Source of the DNA: Cristatella mucedo
Taxonomy: Eukaryota > Bryozoa > Phylactolaemata > Cristatellidae
Length of the DNA: 64,000 nt
Reading direction: 5' to 3'
NCBI GenBank assembly: GCA_009760855.2
Contig: WPIO01000005.1
Location: 13,136,001 to 13,200,000 of the forward strand
The notes beneath the pieces were generated by a model. That model saw only the letters and a program-made list of their open reading frames with translations. It did no database searches and had not been told where the DNA came from. Made by a program: the position numbers and the translations under genes. This document shows, piece after piece, positions 57,465 through 64,000 of the stretch (position 1 is the first letter of the stretch; every line of letters starts with the position of its first letter).

Positions 57465-58255
57465 TTTTTAGTTAGTTTGTTTTGTATGTCCTTTTTCTGG
57501 TTTGTCAAGCATTCTGTCTACTAAGTTTCTAGCGTGACTCTTGATTTTTGTCAGGCTTGCAGGGTTAGTTAGTTTATCTTTAAAAAAAAACAGAAGCAAA
57601 TTCGTCATTCAAGCCGAGCCCAAGTTTTTCTTTTGCTGCCATTATTGCTGCAGCAGTTTTAGCGTCATTTGCACGTATTCGCGCTGCTTTTTGGATCAAG
57701 TGAAATCCGAGCACCAGCTTCAGCTAAAATTAGGTCATAAATGTTTCTTGTTTCTGTTCTTTGCGGCTCTGAATCACTTGATGTTTTCCCATAAATTTAG
57801 TCGTGATTAAGCTTTGCTTAGATCATTTGTTCCAGTGTAACCTTGGTCCAATCGCTCTCTTAATTTTGTGAAAGGACCAAGAAATGAATACTTGCCAGTT
57901 TTGTTAAAACCTCCACCAGGAAAAAATTCCTCGTGGTTTCTTGCGTGTCTTGCTGCATGCGTAGCTTTCTGCCTCCAAATAGTTTAGCTGCAATCTTTTC
58001 AAGAAAGCCGTAGCCAATGTTATGGTTTGATCTTAGCTGAGAACTACTAAACCTTAGGATCAGGCCAGTATCAGAAGACCTGTACTTTTCGATCCTGTTC
58101 AGCTGAGTTTCTTTTACAAGAACTTCATCAGGTCCAGCCCATGAATCTTTTGAAAATCTTTGAGAGATTGTATCTTTTGTTTGCCTTAGAATCAGCTTTT
58201 GGTTCTCTGTGAGGCTAAGATTAGTTTTGTAATACTGCTTCCTTTTTCTACACTA
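57465..58255 (-). pseudogene. PLA2-like (parvoviral VP1-type) domain protein, decayed
   Basis: Minus frames read QRFSKDSWAGPDEVLVKETQ, NIGYGFLEKIAAKLFGG, then YSFLGPFTKLRERLDQGYTG, the FLGP-xTKL-RL- calcium-loop-like start of viral PLA2 domains. Next, in a shifted frame, LNHD...IYGKTSSDS carries the catalytic His-Asp pair, then RNIYDLILAEAGARI and RANDAKTAAAIMAAKEKLGL, and a C-terminal SLTKIKSHARNLVDRMLDKP. Such domains in parvoviruses and some Polintons help virions breach membranes. Several shifts and one stop next to the HD. Confidence 0.6.
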
Positions 58256-58297
58256 ACTTGGTTTTTATTCAGCAGACAGAAAACTATAGTATTCAAA

Positions 58298-58824
58298 ATG
58301 GGTCAAGGTTCTGCGTTCAAAGCTAGAGTTCTTGAGTTATTGCAATATGATTCAGATTCAGGAAAGTTTACGTAGCGCTTCTCTAAAGGAAGAGCAGCAA
58401 AAGCTGGATCTGAAGCTGGCACAACTGATTCCCTGACAACTGATTCACAACTGATATGGCTACCGAGTTCTTTGCGTCAACAACCAACTTTATAAGGCCC
58501 ATAGGTTGGCAAGGCCTATTTGCCACGAAGAGATGCCCTGTTTTCAATTGGATCACATCAAGTATGATACTTTTGAAAAAAGATTTGAGAATTGCAATTA
58601 AATAAGAAACAACAGAAACAAAAGAAAAAGATCGGGTTGCTCTTCTAAATATGTAGGCGTAAGTTATCATTCTTTGCATAAAAAATGGGGATCTTATATT
58701 CCAATTGATAAGCAAATGTACCATTTAGGCTATATATTTTTATAATCCCGTTGAAGCAGCCGAAATTCGCGATCGTGAACGAAGCAATAAAACTATACCT
58801 GCAAATTTCAAAACTAAATTTTGA
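58298..58824 (+). pseudogene. HNH endonuclease with AP2-like DNA-binding domain, decayed
   Basis: From MGQGSAFKARVLELLQYDSD (58298), frames give YKAHRLA (first conserved His), QLDHIKYDTFEKRFENCN (HNH core: D-H-I-x-x-D...N-R-x-E-N type), NNRNKRKRSG, then SSKYVGVSYHSLHKKWGSYI and KQMYHLGYI, an AP2-like fold, and AAEIRDRE. This is the HNH_3-AP2 architecture of phage, algal-virus and NCLDV homing-type endonucleases. Two or more shifts and stops. A selfish endonuclease sitting between viral genes fits homing; that is inference. Confidence 0.75.
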
Positions 58825-58831
58825 ATATTGC

Positions 58832-59200
58832 TTAACTGAAAATAGCAAAATGGTGAGTTACACTGATTTCTAGTTTCTGCATCTTTTTTTTTAGGTTATC
58901 TCGTAGTTTCAGCATTTCTGAAGGAATTTCTGCCTGCGATTTGCCCTCGGCAAACAATTTTTCCAAAAGCATGGCAGTTTCGGTTTTATCGTCACAAGTT
59001 TTGCGGCCAATTGTGCTTGTTTCTACTTTGTTATTGCCTCTTTGAGATAATGTGTCAGGAGAAATGGCTTCGGTTAGTTCTGTTTCTGCTTTATCGCCGA
59101 AAAAACTTGGAATTCTTGGTTCGCAACTGAACTGCAAGAGCATAGTCGGAACCTCTGGTAATTCTGCTGATTGCGCAGGTTTTATTGGTTTAAGACCTTT
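58832..59200 (-). pseudogene. Small hypothetical viral protein
   Basis: Open minus frame 59143-58832 (PRIPSFFGDKAETELTEAIS..., AMLLEKLFAEGKSQAEIPSE, LRDNLKKKMQKLEIS) possibly extended upstream to 59200 (KPIKPAQSAELPEVPT). Acidic, Pro-rich N-terminus and a helical C-terminus. No family recognised. Tail-to-tail with the HNH gene. Confidence 0.4.
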
Positions 59201-59204
59201 CTAA

Positions 59205-59655
59205 GTTATAAACTATGGCTTGCTAAGAAGTTTGGTGAAGTTCTTTAATGGTGTTTCGAAAAGAAATCTTGACCTTGGCCAGAATGCAATAACTTTTTTG
59301 AAAGACTTAGACGCAGTAAGTAAACAATACATCGACTCAGCTAGACAGCAGTGTTGCTTTAAAGTACATCCGAGTGACGAGTTCTCCTAGCTTGCTTCAA
59401 CTGAGCATCCTTGGCCTTGACAGATCCCATAATGTGCAAGTTAATGGCTTAGGAGCCGAGACTTCGCCGGTTCAGGTTACTCCTGCTATTTCTTTTCAAG
59501 ATATAAAAGGCAACAAAATTAGATATGCTACTCCGGTACCAACTTTTATTCCTGGAACTGTAACAAACTTTGGAATGATTTCTAACGTGCTGTGGAGCAG
59601 TGATAAGAAGAGTATTGTTATAGTGATAAGGTGTGTTCCTCGAGTTAATAAGTGA
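59205..59655 (+). pseudogene. Fibre-like protein (copy 2), frameshifted
   Basis: SLVKFFNGVSKRNLDLGQNA then ITFLKDLDAVSKQYIDSARQ, a perfect fibre repeat (D-A-V-S-K-x-Y-I-D), followed after a shift by the open frame 59374-59655 (LLQLSILGLDRSHNVQVNG..., SSDKKSIVIVIRCVPRVNK, stop TGA). A short fibre with one repeat and a beta-rich head. It is transcribed away from the PLA2/hypothetical genes. Confidence 0.6.
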
Positions 59656-59855
59656 TAATAACAGTTATGGTGGTTCAGGCATATTACTTTTACTATAAGC
59701 AATGTATGGGTCTCTCGGGTACATTGTTATTAACTTTAAAGTGGACAAGTCGGTTTTATGCGTCGAATTTCTTGTTAGTAAAATAATAATAACAATAATA
59801 ATGCAGTTGATAAAGCGACCTGAGAGAACTCAATCTCTGTCTAAGCGCTTTACAT

Positions 59856-61037
59856 AGGTACCTCAGGGCTCCGTGCTAGGTCCGGTTTTTTCACGGTTTA
59901 TACTCTCCCTCTTGCTGATGTGATTGCCATGCACAATCTAGGCTTTCACTTCTATGAGGATGAGACTTAGTTGTACCTTTGCTTTGGTCCCTCCCAGCCT
60001 TCGAGCACATCGAATTCTCTCAACTCACTTGCTGCATGTATTGATGACATCCGCACATGGATGGCAGCAAATTTTCTTAAACTAAACGATGATAAAACTA
60101 ACTTACTAGTTATGGGCAAACCCAGTGTGATTCACATATTGGAAAAACTGACGCTCAAAATTGGCTCTGCCAGCATATCTCCTGTTGAATCAGCTCGAAA
60201 TCTGGGTGTCATATTCCAAAGCGACCTCTCGCTAGACGACCACATCAGCTCCACAGTCAAATCTGCCTACTTTCAGTTTCATAGCATTGTTGAAATTCGG
60301 GCTTGTTTAGATAAGGATACCACGTCTAAGTTGGTCCCTGCATTTGTAACATCCCGTCTTGATTTCTGTAACTTGCTGCTTGCTGGCCTACCAGCATGCG
60401 CAATCAGGCGATTACAGCTGGTGCAAAACTCCGCAGCTAGGCTTGTATTTCATGAGCGTCACAATTGCCACATCACACCACTTCTCGCCGACCTGCACTG
60501 GATACCAGTCAAGCAACGGATCGACTTTAAGGTTTTGTCGCTCACTTTTAGGTCACTTCATTCTTTGGCTCCAGCTAATCTATCAGATCTACTCCCCCAC
60601 CAGGCCAAGCATCGTACAACCCGCTTCTCGGAATCCAACAGTTTACCAATACCTCGTACAAACCTCAAATTCTTTGGAGACCGCGCATTTAGTTCGCGTG
60701 CTCCCAAAGCCTGGAACTCCCTCCCGACTTGAGTCAGAACATCCCCTGACTTGACCGCATTTAAAAAGAACTTAAAAACACCTATTTCGTACAGCATTGA
60801 GTGGGTCCCTATGATTCGTTCTTCATGTGCTTATGCGTGCTGACACTGTGCATGCTGCCACTAACCACATTGGCATGCTGATCCTGTGTATGTCACCCCT
60901 AACTATGTTATTTATGTTTATCAAGCATGATATTACTCACCATTCAATCGCTTTTCCTTTTGCAGCAAATGTAAAGCGCCTAGAAAGAGATTGAGTTATC
61001 TGAGGGCGCTTTATCAAGTGCATCGTTATTATTATTA
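59856..61037 (+). mobile_element. LINE-A, youngest-looking copy, nested
   Basis: Starts inside the RT at the VPQGSVLGP motif (59859) and runs to (ATT)n at 61025-61037. The 253-codon frame 59971-60732 is intact: NLLVMGKPSVIHILEKL, ARNLGVIFQSDLSLDD, TSRLDFCNLLLAGLPACAIR, HWIPVKQRIDFKVLSLTF, GDRAFSSRAPKAWNSLPT. The catalytic YADD reads YEDE followed by a stop. TTACAT at 59850-59855 and 61038-61043 is its target-site duplication. Confidence 0.9.
60965..61020 (+). other. LINE-A 3' terminal hairpin
   Basis: TAAAGCGCC (60972-60980) pairs with GGCGCTTTA (61005-61013), nine base pairs, enclosing AGAGATTGAGTTATCT, which in consensus copies forms an inner AGAGA/TCTCT helix. It is followed by TCAAGTGCAT and ATT repeats. 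In L2/CR1-type LINEs such a 3' stem-loop is the RT recognition site. Confidence 0.75.
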
Positions 61038-61089
61038 TTACATTTGCTGCAAAGGGAAACACAATTGAATGGGGAGTAATATCATGCTT

Positions 61090-61235
61090 AAGTATAATTC
61101 ATTTTTATAGCGCCCCAAGAGAACCTAATCTCTATTCAGGCGCTTCACATATGCTTCCGGGCTCGAGCCCAAGACCACAGCCAGACCTTGGTCGGGGGGG
61201 GGCGAGCGCCTTAACCGCAGGACCAAACCAGCTCG
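61090..61235 (-). mobile_element. SINE-A, nested in LINE-A
   Basis: Nearly consensus SINE-A: GCGCCCCAAGAGAACCTAAT hairpin, GGGCTCGAGCCC B-box, GGACCAAACCAGCTCG 5' end (all reverse). The 4-bp GCTT at 61086-61089 and 61236-61239 is a target-site duplication. A G-run (61194-61202) lies inside. Confidence 0.9.
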
Positions 61236-61340
61236 GCTTGATAAACAACATGAGTAACATGGTTAGGGGTGACATGCACAGGGTCCGCATACAAGTGTGG
61301 TTAGTGGCAGCATGCACAGTGTCAGCAAGCATAAGTATGG

Positions 61341-62600
61341 CATGGATAATGTCTCTCGGTTACCGAAGAAAAGGTACTCAAGCAAAGAATTACAGGCAAG
61401 AAGGACTGCTGATATACTTGCTGGCCCACTAAATAAGAATGGGAACCTAATAATGAATCTTGGAGATCGTGTTGCAGCTGGAGTTGCAGTCAATCGAAGG
61501 TACGTCGATACTGATTTTGTTACTAAAGTTTCTAGAGGAACTACAGCTGACGGAGACTTAGAGACTTAGAATGGTTTCCGTTTGATAATCCTTGCTAATC
61601 CTTGCTAATGCAAGCGATTCTGTGACAAGAAACTATGCAGACACAAAGTTGTCATTGACAGGCGGAGAAATTACTAGAACTTTATTTGTAAATGGCTTGA
61701 TCAATGTTAGTAGTCCGCCTTATTCAGCCAATGATGTCCCAAATAAAGATTACCTAGATATTAACTTTATTATATTGTCTGGAGATACAATTAATGAAAA
61801 TTTATAGATGTAGGAAATTATATTAGAATTGTAAATGACCCTGTTGATCAGAATGATGTAGTTAGTCTTGGATACCTAAATGCTGTATCAGATGGAATGT
61901 AATGGCAGTCTCATTTATCGGAATAATGGATAGTACATTAACTACAGCTATATTTTGAGCACCGAGAACGGGATACTGGGTTAGTACTTTAGGGGATGTT
62001 TTTGTTCTAAGAAGAATACTAGTTGTTGGTGTTACATACGTTTTTCCTGAGTCTCAAAGAAGAGTAATTCTGCCTTCTCCATATGCGATTAGTGGAGTAG
62101 AAGGGCAATTATCTGGATTTTATACGTTAGATGAGAATAAAAAAAACTAATATAAAGTACATTTTTTAAAGTAGGATCAATATTATTCGATAGGCAGATA
62201 AGTGTGAGTGTTTATATAGCCATAAGATAAAATTTTAACAAGGAAATTCTTAGATATTCATGGAACATTGGACCCTAGAAATAAAATGCTAAACCTTGGA
62301 AGTACTGTTATTTCTTTGGAAGCAGTTAGTAAAACTTTTTCTGACAAAAATGATCTTAGGAAAGATAATGATTTAGAAGTAAGACGAGATTTATCATCTA
62401 ACTCAAAAACATATGTTGGTGTGTTGAATCTCGTAAATGGAACTGATATAGCTACTAAAGAATACCTTAATAAAAAATTTGGGAAAGAAAACCAAGACTC
62501 GATTAAAATTAAATCGATTATTTATTACAGGAAATACTTAAGAAGGCTGTTATGCAAATAATCTTGCTTTTACTTTCTTCCTAAGGAAGAATTACTCAGT
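61341..62600 (+). pseudogene. Fibre-like repeat protein (copy 3), heavily frameshifted
   Basis: MDNVSRLPKKRYSSKELQAR opens a repeat series on the plus strand: NLGDRVAAGVAVNRRYVDTD, ANASDSVTRNYADTKLSL, SANDVPNKDYLDINFI, VNDPVDQNDVVSLGYLNA, NLGSTVISLEAVSKTFSDKN and VNGTDIATKEYLNKKF, spread over three frames. At least six units and about 400 codons, longer than copies 1 and 2. The units differ from those of the other copies. Host-binding fibre role inferred. Confidence 0.65.
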
Positions 62601-63660
62601 CCCTTGGAGACAAAATAATCAAGCAATAGCTATGTTTGGAAACCTGAGTGTTCCAAGAGTAATGGAGACAACTCTTTGTCTAGGTTGATGGATGTGCAAA
62701 TACAAAAACCAACTTAGTAAAAGTTAACATTGCAAATTACAGACATCTATAAAGTCGTAGTTGCCTATCCCTATGTCGGAAACGATAAAATTCCGAATGT
62801 AGTTGAAAACTAAAAATGTGTATCAGATTACTTTTAATTTCATGATAGATAAAAACTAAAGTTTATTTCCATAGAATAACTTTTATCAGTTAGAATTTAT
62901 ATATCGGATGATAAAGAAGTAATAGTTATAAACTACTATCATAAATTTTATTATCCAAATACATTTTTCTCCTTTAAATTCACTCTCTCAAGCCCTATTC
63001 TGGGATAGAAAATAATTAAATGCTAATAGTAATTAATTCTATCACAAACTTTATAGTCTAAAGTTTCAAAACACCGCCGATAAAAAATTATTGCATTCGA
63101 TGTTGCTTATCCTTCTTTTATTAATTTTCCAGATTACATAACTCCTAGTCCTAATAATTACATTGAAATTGGATTGATGACAGGAACTGTATTCTCTCAG
63201 ACAAATTCAGTTGTGTTTCCATGGAAAAGACTTGGAATTTTTTATATTTAACCTTTCCAGTTCAATCATTCCAGTAGAAGTAATTTTGGCTCCGTAAATC
63301 CTTCGAACAGACCTATGTCTTATGCCTTTTGTAATCCTTTGGTTGTCTCAATCTCTTTAAATTATGATTCGGATCTCATTTAACTAATTGTTTTAATTTT
63401 AGGATCTTTTAAAACCCCTTCAAAACTAGAACCATCTCGAACTTTTGAAGAAATTCCAGACATCTTTGGATCTGTGCAAGGAATTCTTAGAGATCTGTAT
63501 TCAAGCACTACTTTAAATTATTGAAGCAAAGAAGCTCTAATATCCTCAATGCAGCCCAGTAGGAAAACACAAACTTAAAAATTAGAAAATGGTTGGCTTT
63601 GTGCTACTTTTAGGCGATCAGTACACCTTGTTTTTATTGGAATCGTTTTTCTATAATAAA
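62601..63660 (+). pseudogene. Possible fibre head and following viral sequence
   Basis: Beta-type segments VVAYPYVGNDKIPNVVEN, NNYIEIGLMTGTVFSQTNS, VVFPWKRLGIFYI and RTFEEIPDIFGSVQGILRDL appear in changing frames with many stops. They may be the globular C-terminal head of fibre copy 3. No family recognised. Confidence 0.3.
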
Positions 63661-63672
63661 GTTTTATTTTTT

Positions 63673-64000
63673 TTATTGCGGAACAGGATCAGAAGAAGCA
63701 GATAAAGCAGGCGCAGCAGATGAAGAAGCAGATAAAGCAGACGCAGCGGATGAAGCAGATGAAGCAGCAGCAGCAATAGCAGCTTTTTGTCTAGCACTAG
63801 TTTCATAGGCAATATCAGGAAGAATGGCGTAACGTTCGTCTTTAACAATACCTTATATATCCGGTTTCATTATCCTGATACTCCAGAGATGACAGTTGAT
63901 ACGCTTGGTAGTTGGCTTGCAAACCATGATGTCTAACCTGAAATTTTGCCAGGAGTATCAAGAGATTTATCAACTTTTGTTCTAACAGTAGCTTCTAGAT
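63673..64000 (-). pseudogene. Ala/Ser-rich C-terminus of a viral gene (runs off window)
   Basis: On the minus strand ...VRTKVDKSLDTPGKISG..., then GIVKDERYAILPDIAYETSA, RQKAAIAAAASSASSAASAL and SASSDPVPQ with TAA at 63675-63673 and AATAAA at 63668-63662. One stop and a shift upstream. The plus-strand Gln/Lys-rich reading and the other minus Leu-rich frame are artefacts of the trinucleotide-like repeat. Function unknown. Confidence 0.45.

Larger units (their letters stand above)
59785..61340 (-). mobile_element. LINE-A inserted in the viral element, itself interrupted
   Basis: Left part 59785-59855: (AAT)n and hairpin (GATAAAGCGACCTGAGAGAA, minus orientation). Right part 61038-61089 and 61236-61340: CATTTGCTGCAAAGGGAAACAC...ATCATGCTT | GATAAACAACATGAGTAACA to the 5' truncation near 61340. 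The two parts join seamlessly when the inner LINE-A (59856-61037) and SINE-A (61090-61235) are removed. Confidence 0.8.
47905..64000. mobile_element. Decayed Polinton/Maverick-type (adintovirus-like) endogenous viral element
   Basis: An AT-rich block of closely packed genes on both strands. It includes the hallmark combination of retroviral-type integrase, A32-type packaging ATPase, adenain-like protease and capsid-like proteins. Fibre-like, PLA2-like and HNH-AP2 accessory genes are also present. Almost all frames are broken by stops or ±1 shifts, so it is a fossil. No protein-primed polymerase B was recognised. The right end is not reached in the window, and retrotransposons at 47.7-47.9 and 59.8-61.3 kb interrupt it. 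Confidence 0.85.

Noticed and set aside
63651-63848. Leu-rich minus ORF and Gln/Lys-rich plus reading
   Set aside because: Both are alternative frames of a GCT/GCA-rich repeat; the frame giving ...DERYAILPDIAYETSA... then Ala/Ser-rich and a stop is the more plausible product.

Overview
This is a gene-poor, repeat-dense stretch of an animal (metazoan) nuclear genome. The evidence is intron-containing genes with consensus splice sites, two families of non-LTR retrotransposon (L2/CR1-like, called LINE-A and LINE-B here), a tRNA-derived SINE, gag-bearing LTR elements, a hAT remnant, a degenerate ~170-bp satellite, long microsatellites and an inserted eukaryotic DNA virus/transposon. A Toll-type double cysteine cluster would fit a protostome invertebrate, but the species cannot be named from the window.

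Layout. 1-2.5 kb: a GC-rich, two-exon, secreted/membrane LRR gene on the minus strand, open at the window start, with an LRRCT immediately followed by an LRRNT as in Toll-type receptors. 2.5-6.2 kb: LINE-A and hAT remnants plus copy 1 of a ~775-bp dispersed duplication. 6.6-17.3 kb: a decayed ~170-bp satellite arranged as a large inverted repeat (arms about 6.6-8.3 and 12.4-14.2 kb), interrupted by LINEs. Inside this block are one coding exon of a 17-beta-hydroxysteroid dehydrogenase 12/3-ketoacyl-CoA reductase-like gene (14.9-15.1 kb) and a perfect 37-bp-arm palindrome. 18.2-19.35 kb: a kelch-type beta-propeller exon (minus); a decayed paralogue lies at 27.9-29.1 kb (plus). 19.4-46.4 kb: mostly transposon debris, including a complete LTR element with a gag-like ORF only (36.8-38.7 kb) that is flanked by 212-bp direct repeats.

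47.9-64 kb: the most interesting part is a decayed Polinton/Maverick-type (adintovirus-like) element. On the minus strand I read a retroviral-type integrase, a fibre-like repeat protein, a capsid-like protein, several virion-like proteins, an A32-type packaging ATPase and a PLA2-like protein. On the plus strand I read an adenain-like protease, a hypothetical protein, an HNH-AP2 protein and further fibre-like repeat proteins. Nearly every gene carries stops or frameshifts. Together they form an integration and capsid-assembly module, but no protein-primed DNA polymerase B was recognised, so the element is either incomplete or continues past the window. It has been hit by LINE-A at both ends, and at 59.8-61.3 kb a three-layer nest (LINE-A in LINE-A, plus a SINE) sits in it.

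A recurrent theme is tail sharing. The tRNA-derived SINE carries the same 3' hairpin as LINE-A, and a second non-autonomous family (SINE-B) ends in the LINE-B 3' sequence, so each LINE seems to have had its own parasite.
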